A program made the position numbers and the translations under genes. From NCBI GenBank assembly GCA_033063855.1, contig CP093830.1:11718854-11782853 (forward strand): 64,000 nucleotides of DNA, read 5' to 3'. This stretch comes from Smittia aterrima. Its lineage: Eukaryota > Arthropoda > Insecta > Diptera > Chironomidae. The notes under the pieces were generated by a model, which was given only the letters and a program-made list of their open reading frames with translations, was not told the origin of the DNA and did not search any database. Below are positions 41,928-56,900 of the stretch, piece after piece; the first letter of the stretch is position 1, and each line of letters begins with the position of its first letter.

Positions 41928-44900
41928 GTAATTCAAATGATCATACGTCTTTATTAATTAAACACATAAAGCTCTGCTCTTTCCACCTCTTGTGGTGCTC
42001 GATGTGCTGTCCCCATCACAATTTATTTATGTGATAACGAGTAGCGATAAATGTTATTAAGCGCTCTTCTCTCACTCTCGCCGAGCATTCATTTCTTTCT
42101 TCCCTAGTTCTCAACTGCCGCCGACGTTGCTCAAGCGCGAGAGAAATTCTTCGTCTCATCATAAATTCAATCTTTATCCCTGACTTTATCATAAATTCAG
42201 TTTGGTTCTAAAGGAAACATAAATTACTTAATGTTTATGCAGATTCGCTTTAATGCTCGCCATTATGTTGAACATTGATTCTTACTTTCGACCATTGCCA
42301 CTCTCTGAAGTCTTCGCGCTTCTATTCCGATGAATTTAAAAGAGTCTCACGTAATAAAACGAGCTTCGTTCCCTTCGAGGGATATCGACGGATAATTGAT
42401 TGTGCAATAAATTATTGCCAACTTCGAGAGATTGTTTTGTGCCTTAAATTAAATTCTCTTTTATCTTATTTAGGATGCAAAGCGTGGCACCGAGCTCGAC
42501 TACATCGTCTCGAGGAAGAATCCACTCTTTCCTCGACCAGTTTATCTTGAGCTTTGGGGATCGCCGCTCTTCGCTATTCGTCAGAAAATCGTCTCACCGG
42601 AAATGACAGAAGGCACGATTTTCCTGCTTGGACCACTCGACTTTGAGAAGCAGTCGACGTATCATCTGTCGTTGCTGGCAATCGTAAGTGATTATTATTG
42701 ATGAGTTTCAATTAAACATGCTAATTTATTGATCTGATCCACTTCAAACTGCGCAATTTGCATCCACAATTTCTTTCGACTTTTTTTTTAATACGGAAAA
42801 CCTTTAAAATATGCAAATGATGATCATCAGCTTCGGTCGTTCTCTGTTCGTATTCAAATTAATTAGATGGAAATCATTTATTGAATTATACCCATCGCCT
42901 CTCAACTCGGCTTCAAGATGCTCGCCACGATGTTGCCTTTTGTGCGTTCGTTCAATGGCAGAAGAAGTAAAAATATAAATTGTATGTTGATCACTTTTTA
43001 TAAAGTGTTAAAAGAAATTGCATAACATATTTAAAGCGATTCTCCTCCTGCAAACCTTCTTCAACTGTCGTTGTTCTCTCTCGCTTCCTCTTGCCACGAA
43101 TTCATGCTGAAATTGAACCTTGATTTATATGCAACAGGCGAACTCTTCTCGTCGACGAAAGCAGTGGAGAACGAAGCGACGAAACAAATTACAGCGAACG
43201 ACTTGGAATTAAAAGATTCATTATGCAACAACGTGAAGTCATTTGGATTTGTTCTTTTGCTGTTTTGCCTTTAACAAATGATTTCGTTTCGCTTGGTGAT
43301 TGAAGCGCATTTAATGAAATCGTTTGTGGCATTTCGGGGCGCTTCGATGAAATGCTTCACCGTTATTCTGTTCTGCCTTGACTTTGAAGTCGATCACAAG
43401 TGGAAATGTTCACGAGTTTCGTGACAATCGAGTTCAAATATTGTCAAAACTTCTTAGAAGTCACAAAGAGCAAAAAAATAACCGAGCGTGACTTCCGATC
43501 CTTTAAATCAAGAGAACTAATTAAAATAACTTCAAGCTGTGGTCTTGAATTAAGTTCTCTTACGAATCGACTTTAAGTCTCTAACGTGTTCTCGTTACAG
43601 TTCCTTTTGATTTATTGAATGAGCTCACAAAAAGAAACGCCAAGACATTTCCCACCAATTTAACATTTTACCTCGCGACGATTTACCTGTCCTGTCCTCA
43701 TAAATTTGCAATGCGCTGCGCTTGTAAACCGATTCCGTCGAAAATATTTGAAATATTTGCGCGAGGCCAATTTATTCCGTTGACTGCAAATCAAATTGTC
43801 CCGAGCTTGCACCTCGAAGCTTTTAATTCTTTTCGACTTTCTTCTCTCTCGTAAATGAAGGCAAAAAAAAGAAGGCGCAGGCAGAAAAAGATTGCCAATT
43901 ACATAATTGGACAAAAAGGCAAATTACTTGCGCTCTTCGAGTGGTGTTTGATGAAGATATTTTGCGAGTTGCCTGATCCGCTGCGGTTTTCCAACCACAA
44001 ACGTCCTTGTCTCTCTCGCATGCAACGCTGTGCATGTTCTCGTTGGATTAAAATTACAATTATTGCTGCTTGCGAACAAAAAATCTTTTCTTTCCTGTCT
44101 TGCATTTTGTAGCGAGCAAAAAAGTATTCTCGACAATCTGAAGCAATAAACAGGAGATTTTAATGTGTCTGCTGATGTCGTACGTTATTCAAGTAAATCT
44201 CTCCTTATCCAGACATTGCTAACATATGCAAAGTTTGCTCGAAGCCTCCCTCGGCTGCCAATAATGAATGGTGGAATCTGTTAAGTATCCAATTACACTC
44301 ATGCAATCTTGTTGTTGATTTACCGTCCAGTGGAGTCGTCTTGTCTTGCTCGCTCAATGATTTATGCTTATGCACCTTCGAAAAGAAATTGATTTGATAA
44401 AGAAAGACGAGCTGGAAGGGACAAGAAGACGAAGAAGAAACTTCATTTTCGTGAATGATGAATTGTTGACTCGTTAGCGCGAAGAATCTTTAATTGAATT
44501 TCCTCTCGCCCGCTGGAGCAAGAGATGAACATGCTGGTCGTCAAAGTTGATGATTATTTCGTCTATCTATAATAGCCTTTCGAAGGAGAGAACTTTGATT
44601 GATAGCTATGGCCTCGAAGAATTAGACATTAACCCGAAACATCCAAAAACATCGAAGCGAAGAGAAAAAAGCTTTTCAGACTTTTTTCTCAGAAAAATTC
44701 ATCTCATGCTCTTTGATTATGGACGAGAATGCAGATTGGATGCTAATGTTTGCAGTAATAACAGTTCCCCCCAAAAATGGAAGAACAAAAAACGGTTAAG
44801 GTCGAAGTTTGATGAGCTCGATTAATATTCATTAATATTCCCCTGCGGCTCGAGTCGAAATTTCGATTTTAAAACTTTTTTTTTTGAACCAGTTTTAGTT

Positions 44901-47900
44901 TTTATATTTCGAGATCAAAGTTTCGAGATAGTGTCAAATTTCAGCGCGCACAGTAGTTGGCAAAATAAATAAATAAATTGGTGGCTGTCGCGCGAGAAAA
45001 CAGTTGAATCACTCTCGCCCTAAAGGCAAATTGCGACTCAGCCTCGATAATTAAAGAATGTCTTAAGAGTCGATTTAGTCACGAGAGGATGGTTGGTGAG
45101 CGCAATGACCAACGAGAAATTTCGTAAAGCGATCAAACATTTCAATCATCATTATGTCGATGGTAATTCGAGAGACATTGGGTCATGTTAAATTAGAGTA
45201 AGGAAAAAGACATGATGATCAACAACATTGAATGAAAGAGATAAATCAGCGAACTAGTTTTGAGCGATAATTGAAATCTGATGTGCGCCGTCATCAACAA
45301 CTCTTTTCCGGCTTTCAATCGCTCATCATAGAAACCAATGGAACGAGAGTAGAGCGGAAAGTCAATGATTGTCGATTAATTTCATCTTTTCCACTCTCAC
45401 TTCATGCATAATTTAAATTAGTTTCGTGTCACAAATGGTTTTACACCATTCATCACCGCAAAACTGAAAATTGATCGCACCTTCTTGTTATGTCATGACG
45501 AGGCGCGCGAGAAAGCTTTAGCAAAGCTGTCATCAAAGAGAAAAGGAGTTGTCGGATAAAGCACCGTCGACTTCAGCTAAAGAGACAATGGAGCATGAAA
45601 GGGGAAACTGTATTGAGACATTTAACCCGCAAACGAAACAACAGCTCACAGTTGGCAAATAAAAAAATGAAAGAAATAAATATCGAACACAGAACAACAG
45701 CGTTAGAGTGAAATGAGACTGAGGAAGTAGTTACATAAAGCCAAGCAAATTGTGTACTAGAAACCACCACCGCAAGTGAAAGTTTTTTCTTTTCTCGCTC
45801 GATTTCAATTGTTTAATTTATGTTCAGCTGAACCAGACTGTCTCTAAAAGGTTTAAGTCTTTGATTCTCTTTATTTTTATGAATAAACGTCAAAACTCAT
45901 AAGCCGCGTAAAATAAACGAGATTGAAATCTCTCGAGTCAGAGAGAGAACACGAGGGAGCAATAAACTTTCCTTTTATGCTTTGCTCCCGATGATCATAA
46001 CTTTAATGAAAAATATGCGCTAAGTCATACAAAGAGTTATTAAATCACCTTTGAGTCCAATGAAGTCACACGACGAGTCTCATGCCGAGATGTTACGAAA
46101 ACGAGAGGAAAATAAAAAGCAATTTCAAGACTTCATGTTTTCGTGTCTCCGAAATAAAGAAATTGCTGCAACAGAAAGAGAGCAGAGCGATTTTCAAATT
46201 AAAATAATTTAATTAAACTGCCACAATTTCTCAAATCAAGACGGACGCTGCTGTTGTTATTGGGATCTGCACGATTTTTATTGCCCACGGAATATCGAAT
46301 TTCATAAAAGTGTTGCACTATGACTGTGGTCGCGATCACTCCGGCTCCCCCAGCAGCAACGTCGATTTCTGAATTTCCTTCTTTTTCTCCGCTTTTCGAA
46401 TTCTTTTTGGCAGCGACTTTAATCGAAGAAATAAATTGAATTTGTAGTCAAATGGCGAATGAACGAAGAAAGAGCTCGAACAAACATCAAATCGACCACA
46501 AGAAAAGTAGAAAACATTTCCGATTCGAATTCCAATTTGTGTAATCGTCTGTGAAAGCATCTATGACACTTTAGGTTAATTAATTTAATATAAATCACAA
46601 GAAGCCAAAGACGACGGCGAGTGAAAGCAAAGCATAAAAGTAATCTTTGACTGTCTGATCAAATCGGAAGCAATAATTCAATTGTGAACTTGCCAAAGAT
46701 TCATCAAACATCACGTTCGAAGGGAATTGTTGTTGAATCGTCTTTGAGGCTGTCAAAAGCTAAAGAAGAAAAAAACTTTCTACATCATTAAACAAATAGT
46801 TCAACCGTTTGTTTGTTCCTTTGTTCATCAAAAATCGAGTTGGAGGTTCACAACGACCTTCTCAAGGTGCACACACGAAAAATCTTTCGTAATCGTGGAA
46901 ACGACAAAAATATTTATGAACGGTTAGGAGGTGCCCTTAACGGTTCCATTGTCTTTGCTCGTTGATATGATTTCAAATGGCTCGCGCGACATTCAACTCC
47001 CTACTGTGTGCTCAAATCAAAATAGAGAAAACACATTAAGACAGAGAGTGGAGTGAAATGTGTAGTAAATATCAACTTTAATCACTCGCTCGCCTCGCAA
47101 AGGTTAAATCGCCATTAAACAGCGGCAACAAGTAGGCAGTCAGTCGACATCAAAAATGTTTCATTGCATGTTTATCACTCGGTTGGGTTGCTTCGTGCGT
47201 CCATATGGCGAATGAATTCAGTTTCGCTTTTCTGAAGAAATGAAAAGTTCGACAATTGAAAGGGAAAATTCGAATATTAAATTGTTGTGTCTGAAAGAGA
47301 AATTCACGAAGATCTTCGATTGCAATCGTACAATTGCCCCCGAAAAATGTTGAAAAGAATTCAATTTTATAAGAAAAAAATCTTTTCGCGAATAACAATC
47401 GCTTCGGCGAGACCGAAATTGTGTAACGAGAGAGATATAATTTGTTTCCTTTCATCTTATTCTGGTCGCGAGACGATTCCATTCAAGCCGCAGCAGCTCG
47501 TAATTCAAGCACAATACATGTGTGGATTGCCTTTTAATGAGGCGAGCCACCACCAAATCATACAATTTCGCTTTTTTCTCTTTCATCCCAATTGCTCGCT
47601 GTCGTTATTTGCTGCCAGATCGTCGTGCACTGCCCACGACATGAGAAATCACATAATATTAATTATCATTGTTGAACACACACGGCTCATTTGCATGAGA
47701 TTCGCTTCATCTTTCTCTCTCTCGCTGTGGAAACATAAATAATAATAAATAATTTATGAAAGACTCACTTAGCTCTCGTGAAGACTTGAAAGTCCGATAA
47801 ACATTCACAAGCCTCGAAATAGAAGCTTTTGCCTTATTTGGCGTTTTCATTGCTTTCCGGAGCTCTCTGGCGAATTCTTCTTATTCAAATTAAACATTTT

Positions 47901-50900
47901 CCGCTGCTGTTTAAACGGTAAAATTTGCATATTATCACCAGTCCAACTCGGATTTTATCGATCATTTGAAGAGTTTGTTTGCCTTCTTTTTGATTGCGAT
48001 TCGGAATTTCAACGCGATGTGAGTTATTTACTGTCATTGGCCCGAAATCGATTAGTTTTGGCCATCAACAGTCAAACTGCTTCGGTTATCTCGTTCAGGG
48101 ATTATTCGTTAATTAAGTCACTGGAGAGCGAGAGGTTTTTGATGTTTGGCAAGAGAAAAAAAGACGTGATCACGAAAGCTTAAGCAGACTAATTCAATCT
48201 CATTCCTCAATAGCTTTCAACAACAGCAATTATGTGATTGCTGATAAAGAATCACATTTGATATTTAATCCCTCCTCGAAAATGTTGCATGAAATGATTT
48301 ATTGAAATGAACTAAACTGAAAGTGGTTTCCGAAGCTTGTGCCAATGCAAACATGAATTCTCGTACACGTGTTAACGATTATTTGTAATTCGACTTTTTC
48401 CTTTTTTTCTGGAAAATTTCTAATGCTAAAGAAAAATGTTTCGTTTTCCTTATAAATAAATCGCTTTATGCATGCTGCATGAATAATCGTCGCGAGCTGC
48501 ACAATCGAGAAGTGGAAACTCGTTTACCTTTAAAACAATTTTCTGATATGTTCACGAGAGCAACACGAAAAACGGGGGCCGCTGCTTATGATATCGCGGC
48601 GGCTGTGATTAATTTTGTGCCTTATTCTCTGTAAACAAAACGACGACAGGAGGGAAACGAAATGAAACCAGTACACGCCAGACGCGAAAATCGCACACAA
48701 TCACTGAATTCAATTACCGCAGACCAGATCGTTACCAATAGCGAGAGTTGTTACGTAAAAAAAAGAGAGCAACACAGATAATATGTGAAGCCTAGGCTTA
48801 ATATCATCGCGCAAAGCGAACATCTGGTGTAGCAAATCTCAATGACTCGACGACCAGACACTGAAGTAGCGCAGCGCGACGACGACGACGATTATTTTGT
48901 ATTCAGAAAGTAAAAGTAAACTTTTTTTTGTTAACGAAAAAGATCTTTCGTCTGTGGCCTCTTGGGAGACTTCGATGATTGAGACACTAAACTGAAAATT
49001 GATGATGAAAATGAAATTGTCACCATAAGGAGAATTCCAAAGCATTGACGTCATGAGAAACGAGTCTGTCAATAAAGCGCAAAAAAAGTGAATGGAAACA
49101 AAAAATGTCGGAACGAGAAAAAAAGAAAATTAAAGCGAATTTTATGCATTTTTGACATTCTTTGATCAAGTCTTAACAACTTTTTGCTTGTTTCAATTAC
49201 AGGACGCATACGCCGAGCCAGGTCAAGACAGCCGAAACATCGCCGGCATCGATATCGTGATTATTGTCGAAGATGTCCAAGACGTCGCGCCTGTGTTTAC
49301 GCTGGCTCCGCCAGTAACTCGCTTGCCCTCGGGGCTCATTCCGGGTGATAAGGTAATGAGTCGTAAAGCAAATTAATCATTTCGCATACCTGCTGTGCAC
49401 TCTTTGGTGATCTCGACCTTCAACAAACTGTCAAACTTTCTTTACAGATTCTTCAAGTTCACGCTGAGGATGGCGACAAAGGCGTTCCCAGAGAAATTCG
49501 ATACGGATTAGTTTCTGAAGGAAACCCGTTTACTTCCTTCTTTGACATCAACGACACTACCGGTAAGTGAAAGAATCGAAACGAAAAGTCATTCAGAGCT
49601 TTCCCAGTACCCCCAACTATTCATCATTTAAGAATTCAATTCTAAATCGAGGTTAAGAAAAGGAAAAGCACACGCTAAGCTGAAATGCCGACCTCGTTCA
49701 TTTTCCCAACATGTTCTCGCTTTCTTATATTTAGAAAATTGCACTTCAACTTCATCAATCACATTTTATATACCGGCCGACCTAACCCCATTAGCGCAGA
49801 ATAAAAGGGTTGTGGGTCAAACTATTTAAAAAGTTTATTTGTGCAGTTTCAAAAAAATCATAAACACGGAAGTTCTAAAAGCCGAGCAAGGACATGAACA
49901 CGAAGCAAGGCAAGCACAAGCTTAGAAGTTTCGTTTTCCTCGAGCGAGAGAAAATTCCGCAATTTAATTGTCACGTATTTCGCTTTCGCATGGATCTACA
50001 ATCAGAGCGAAGTAGCGAGAGTCGTCGCGAGCACGATCGGTCACATGGTGATGACGATAAAGGCTGCTGCGCATTTCTCAGTATTGTGTGTGTTGCAAAA
50101 ATTATAAATTGAAATTTTCCCTCCTTTGCCCTTTCGAGCAAAGATCCGCTTCGCTCTCCCTTCAGACATGAATGTTACTTTTGCCATCTAGCAATTATAC
50201 ATTCTTGTTCTTACAAACATAGCGTGACTGTGAATACCAAATGAAGTTGAGAGAGAGAGTTCTTCTTTGCCTCCGCAGAGTTCTTGAAAATCACTCGCAT
50301 AGAAATTGCTTTTCGCTTTCCATACATGTCCGAAGCGTGATGCAGCGAGCACTTCGAAAGAGACCTAAGCACGTCTAAAGCTGTTTCAATCGAGCGGCCT
50401 TGTCATTTTAACCGAAGCTCGTAAAGTTTTCTCTTTCTCGCCTTTTATTTATTTTCATCATTATTTTCGAGCCACAAAAATGACTTTGACGATTCAATTT
50501 TCTTGAAAGCAAAAAAAAATCGAAATTGTTATGCAAAAAGCGCTCGCGAAATTGGAATTCAACACGAGAAATGGGAATTTCTACGAAATTATCTGCGGTC
50601 TGCTGCTTTGAGAGACTTTTTCGGGCTATGAAATGCAAATTTCGCTTTACGATTCATCGCCTGACATAATGAAATGAGATTTGAACGCGAGAAAGTGCTG
50701 AATCGAAGCCAACTCAAACTTTCATTCTGATCGGAAGAGATTCAAGTAATGAGCTTACAACGTCTACGTCGCATTCAATTAAATAATCGCTTTTTACGGT
50801 TCTTTCTCTGCTTTTCGAATAATAATTTTCTCGCACTCAGCGATCGAGGATGACGACGTTTATTGACGGCCTTTGTTTGAGGTGGAGGAACATTAAACGT

Positions 50901-53900
50901 CTTCTCAGTCTTCACTTTTATCGCGAGCATGAAATGGCGAGTCGAATGATGATTTCTTTCCTCGTCGACCGCTTGCACATAAAGAGAGAAAGAAACATTC
51001 CATTAAGACGTCTCGCGGCTGCAAACCCAAGAGAACCAGTTTCAACTCTTTCGTGATTTGTTTTTTGGCACTTTTAAAAGCCCATCAACATCGAGCATCG
51101 CCCGAAAACAACTCTCGTGGAATTGGCAAATTGAATGATTTATTAAATTGTTCACGCAAAGGCGAAAGAGTGAGAGCATCCTGCGAGCAAAATTTTCAAT
51201 CTCATGGTCAACTTTTGCTGGAAGGCTCTTCATGTTTCCTTTGCCTCGCCCGTTCAATTACACAATCATCATTCCGTTGAAGTGCAGCAAGCAAACGAAG
51301 AAAACTTGTCCAGCGATTGTTCATCTTCGCGAGAACTTCTTATTCCTCTTTCTCTTCTGAATCTTTTGTGTCGTCGAGTTCTCCTTAAACTCTGACCTTC
51401 CATCGACTAGCTGCGCGAATTTATTTATGCTGCATGAACGAAAGCGAAGATAAGCGATTACGTGAAGAAATCTTGGGAAAGAAGAAAAATCCTTGTGCAC
51501 GGTTCGTCTTCAGACAGTTTCATAATCATGTGATCACTTTCTGTCTTGGCTGGCTTTTTGAAAAGCCAAGCAAGCTAAAGAACATTGCATCGATGTTTAT
51601 CGAAGAAACCGTGCAGATTTCATATTTCCACTCTCCGATCCTCTCCAAGAATCCAAGAATGCAAGCAGCAGAAGCCAAAGAACTCCATAAGTGCTCGTTT
51701 GATTGTTACGTAAATTATCATTATTGCATTGCGAAAACTCTTTCCGAGATCATCGAATCAAAAGACGAGAAAAGAACGAAACTTAAAATTAAAAAAAAAC
51801 TCGAAGTCGCGAGGAGAGTATGGTAAATAAGCTTATCGATATTAATAAATAATAAAACTCCATAATATTTTATTGCGAGCTTTAGCTTCGCTTCCACTTA
51901 CTTATTGTTAAGATATCGTCCGTTATTAAATTATTGCGCAACTCTAGCTTTGCGGGGGAGCGAGAGAGACAATTGGATATCGCGATAGCAAACCCAAAGA
52001 CAATGGAATGATGATTTTACGATCGCCGATCTGAGGAAATATTAGAAACTTCCAATCGATGATCGAGAGGAAGAGAACATGGCGAAGTCATCGACAATGT
52101 TTCAAGGACAATTGCATCACATTTTTCTTCATGTTCAACATCACATTGTGTCTCGTCGTTGTCGCGGTTGATTGTACAACAATTTTCCTCCACGATCATA
52201 TCGCGATGAACTTGAGATTGAACTGTACGTGTAGCATCATCTCGCGACTGCTATTTTTGATGTGGATTTGCAGACTTATTATGTGCTCAGAGTTCTCTCT
52301 CGTTCGGTCTTAACATTCTTCGTGGGAATCACTTTACTATCTGACTTTGATTATGCATTTAAATTAGATAATTTTCTCATTAATTTATTCACTTACCTTG
52401 CTGGCTGGAGACGTTTGTTGTGCCTGGTTGGAGGTTCTCCATGCAAATCTTTTATTATACGAGTATTCTCAACAAGAAGACAGTTCATGACCTTTTCACT
52501 CTCGTTCTCGCCGCGATGATGGAGCTTTGCGATGCTGTAATGAAGCGAAACGGGAAGGGGAGAGATGTTGTGACTGTTAGTGAAGAAGAACAACGACCTG
52601 AGCATAAGATTCGAGAAGAAAGAAAAGCATAGATGAGATATTTTCTAATTTAAATTCGTACAGAAGAATATTCTTTGCATGAAAATGTTAAGAAGTTACG
52701 TCGAAGCTCGTTAGAACTTATCTTAAAAAACAAAGAACTGGATTCTTTGCTCGAAGTCATAACAGAGCTTCTAAATTCGCCCTAAAGCAGCTTCTTTGTT
52801 CTCTCAGCTCTTCTATTATTTTCACTGCAGAAGATGAACCTAAAGGCCGTTCATTTTCATAAATAAAACATCTTTTCACATTCTTCCTCCTCTCTCAACC
52901 CAACTTCTCGGCTTTACGATTATTATCTACACATGACTCGCAAATAAAGAACAAAATTCCAGAAGCCGAAAACGAAGCTGAACATAAATTTACTTAAAAT
53001 TATTTTTAATGGTCGATTACATAACTCAATTTTGCAGGTCTAAGTGTTATTACGGGGAAGTGAATGTTCTAATGAGTTTTAAGCTTTTTTTTCGAGTGTA
53101 ATTTATGCACTGACTTATTTGGAGTCTTCTAATTGCGAATGAATCATTATCGGCGCTCATATTTTTTTTTGCTGATTAAAAACAATTTCGAAGCATTTTT
53201 TGTGATCATCATTAAACTCTCAAGTCAAAGAACTTAACGATCGCCTTGTCGTCGTCAAATGTATTCTTACGTAGCTTCTTTTATTTTCGGGGCAAAATTA
53301 TGTTTCATTCAGAATCAGCTACGGCGGAGTCTTTATCGTCGAAAGGCTAATGAGTTGCTCTTTGAAAAGTAAATGATAGAACAGCCTGCGGAAGGAATAA
53401 AACGAGCGTCAAGTGCCGCTATGTTCAGATGGAAACGGAAAGAAATAGAATCGCGAAGTTTTCTGTCCGCTTGCGATTTGAACTCGCGAAAAATCTCAAA
53501 TTGATTGATGATATTGATAGATCTAACAATGGAATCGAAGAATGGAGTCGAGAAGTTAACTGTTTAACGGGTTAAATTGAAGTTTCAATCGTGCTATAAT
53601 TTAGAGAGTCTCTCGTGTGTCTCTCGCTCTATCTGCTTCGTTCTTTCATCTCGTTTGTGGCTTTCTTTCTATTCAACTTAATTTCCATGGGAAAAACGTT
53701 TGCTGATTGTGCGGCAGTTTGAAATGTGAATAAAACGAAACCGATGACCTTTCTTTCTTACTCCTCGCGACTGTGGCGGCCTTCAATGCTTTGATTTCAC
53801 ACTCTTTGATTAGCTTCTGATTTCCGGATCTCGAAAAGTTATTTTATTGTTCTGACTATCTTCAGGCGACTTCTTAACTCTCTTCGTTCTTCATTCGCTT

Positions 53901-56900
53901 AAGCTCGAGAGAATCACTCAAGTCATCAATCTTCAAAGCTCCTTCATTATTTTATTCTTGCCATTCCCTTTAAAAAAAAATGTGATTAAAATCAAACTCA
54001 AAAGCGAAGTGTTAATATTTCTTTTATCCACTCTTTGCCATCGTCGAGCATTTCGTTCAATGAATGATGAGAGGCGAAAACAAAGAACGCGAAAAGAATC
54101 TCTTAGAACCATTTGATAAAATGCCCTGAAGACATTCTCTCGCTCGACTTTAATTAATGCTCTGAGTGCTTCCTCGTCCAAAGCGATTTTTAACGTCGAT
54201 AAAAATGAAAAGGAATCGAATGCCTTCGCTTCACTGACTGATGCATGAACACACAAAGTGTTGACTTTAAAATTTATGAGGTTTCGCACAAGACAACGCG
54301 AAATTCGCTTTAATTACGAATCTCGCGCGATTTTTCAAAATTTATTTATGACTTTTAAGCTTAATGCTGAGATAATTTATGAACAAATTGCGACTTCACG
54401 GATTACGTCCATGCACAAGCGAAAGCAATCAATAAAACTTTTATTTTACATATGACCCAGTTTCGCCAAAGCGAACGATGTGCGACTGACCAAACGTGCA
54501 AAAGCATAAACCACAACTCAACCCTTACGAAACATAAATGTATGTAACTATGCTTCGCTTAGATTTATGCTCGCGATAAGAAGAAAAACGGTCACTTTCG
54601 TTCAAACTCGCTTTTGAGGCATTTCCACTTCACCTTCGAGTCAATGAAACTAAAACAAACGACAAATCGCTTGTACTTAAACTGCATGCAAATGACTTCA
54701 ACGGAAAGGAAAATTAATTGTTAAACAAAAGTTATTTTTTTGTGTGTTCTCTAACTTTCACTTTAATATCGATTTCTCGACTCTTTACTGCCAACGCGAA
54801 ATATCGAGCAGGAGGGTCTCGAGAGGTTGCGGAATAGAACAAGAGAAATCGTTAAGCCTAAGTTGTTAATTTTAGCTTTCGTTCGCTCTTTTATTAAAAC
54901 AATCGATTTCGTGGAAGAGGTCGACGAACTTTCTCCGCTTGCATGCGAATTATGTAAATATTTTCATAAAAAATTCCGCCTCGAGGATTCGTCATTCACA
55001 TTGGCTTTGAATTTGAATCACAGCTTTGTATGTTGTTCCGTGATGTCAAATATTTTTACAATCACGTGTCGTTGCCTCTAGGAATTCCCGTGCATGACAA
55101 TTATCAACATCGCACGTTTTTATATTTTGGCGACTTTTATGAGACTTAAAGCCGCTAAGACACGAATCTGATCTACGCGCGCGATGTAATAAAGTTAATT
55201 ACCTCTCTTGAAAGTGGGCCCGGTCAATGGCATTTCCCTGCTGACGATAGATTGCCGACCGTCGTTGCTACTGGAATTAATTCAACTCTCGCCGCATAAA
55301 TCGCTTTTTGTGCGCTTGCCTTTAACGATGATACATCATTAGAGGCCGTTGACCATCGGAACGATTTGTTTGTTCTCCGATTTAGTTCAACTCGATTAAA
55401 GTTTATCTCAACGTCGCAGACTAGACGTGGTTCGATATAATTAGATATTCATATAGACATGGAAGGTCGCTGAGCTCTTTCGTTCTCGCGTAATGACTTA
55501 GATTATTATTGTTCTCTTCCTCCTTCTTCTTCCTCGTAACGAAGCTTTCAGTTGATGTTTATTTATTCCTTCCTACGACATGGTCGATCATGTCGAACCT
55601 AAAATGTATCAGATATCGTCATGTTCTTAATTTCTTTCGTGATTACAGGTGAGGTTTCATTAGTCAGACCATTAGATGAAATCTCCGCAATTACGCATAT
55701 CGGAGATCCCGTTCTTTTGACTGTGATTGCGGAAGAAGTGAAGGTAGCTCGTAATGAACCGCCTGCCATGGCGTCAACGGTTCAACTTGCGCTTTTCCTC
55801 CCAGAACGCAGCAACTCGCCGCCTTACTTCGAGAATGACCAGTAAGTACTAACGAGTGAATAATTTAAATAAACGGAGAATAATTCTCGATCGCAATCAA
55901 CTAGCTATGTAACGAGAATTGACGAGAATTCTCCGACGGGCACAACATTGGTTTTCCCCGAGCCCTACATCACACGAGTAAGCGATGATGATGCTGGCAA
56001 AAACGGAGTCTTCTCACTGACACTGCTCAATAACAATGGAACCTTCGAGATCTTTCCAAATGTTGCGGAACGAAAAGCCAATTTCATCATTCGAGTTCGT
56101 GATAATCACATGCTCGACTTCGAAGAGTTTACTTCACTGTCATTTCAAGTAAGCTTTTGCATCATCTCAATAATTGTAGAGACGTGACTTTAATATTTAA
56201 ACTTCGATCGACAGATTTTGGCACAGGAACTTGGACCAGCAACGAACCTTTCGGCGATCGTCAATGTGACAGTCTTCGTCGTTGATAAAAACGATAACCC
56301 GCCCGTGTTCGAGCAGAGTGAGTATCGCGTTGAGCTTCCAGAGAACATGACTGCCGGCACTCGAGTCGCTCAAGTTCATGCCAACGATGTCGATACTGGA
56401 ATGGGTGGACGCATTCGCTACACGCAAATTCTCGGCTATCTGAATACTTCGCTTAATTTGGATGCCGCAAGTGGAACTATTACCGTTTCAACCAACAATC
56501 ACGGCTTCGATCGCGAAAAAATGCCCGAATACCATTTGTATGTAGAAGCTCGTGACGATGACGGGATTGGAAATCGTGCGGAGGTAAGAAATTGACGGAA
56601 TTTTTTTTCGAAGTCTGCTTTTAACCAATTGCGCATTTCGTTTCTCTTGCTCACGCTTCTTAGGTTCCCCTGATCATACAATTAATCGATGTCAACGATG
56701 AGACGCCGATATTCGAGAAAGCGCTCTATGAATTCATTCTGACAACTGATTTGAAGAACTTCACGATACCCGCATTCATCAAGGCAATCGACGGCGATGC
56801 CGAAGAGCCGAACAATATCGTTCGATATGAAATCATTCACGGAAACTATGAGAATAAGTTCCAACTGAATGAGATCACCGGACAACTGACACTTCGTGAG

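Noticed and set aside
41412..41957. Single-exon reading of 41412-41957 as a small protein
   Set aside because: It starts at GTG before a good acceptor and runs past a good donor. Only 41480-41927 is exon.
47287..47742. 151-codon plus-strand open frame in the 6.5-kb intron
   Set aside because: It starts at GTG, has no recognisable domain and has a composition like other chance frames here.
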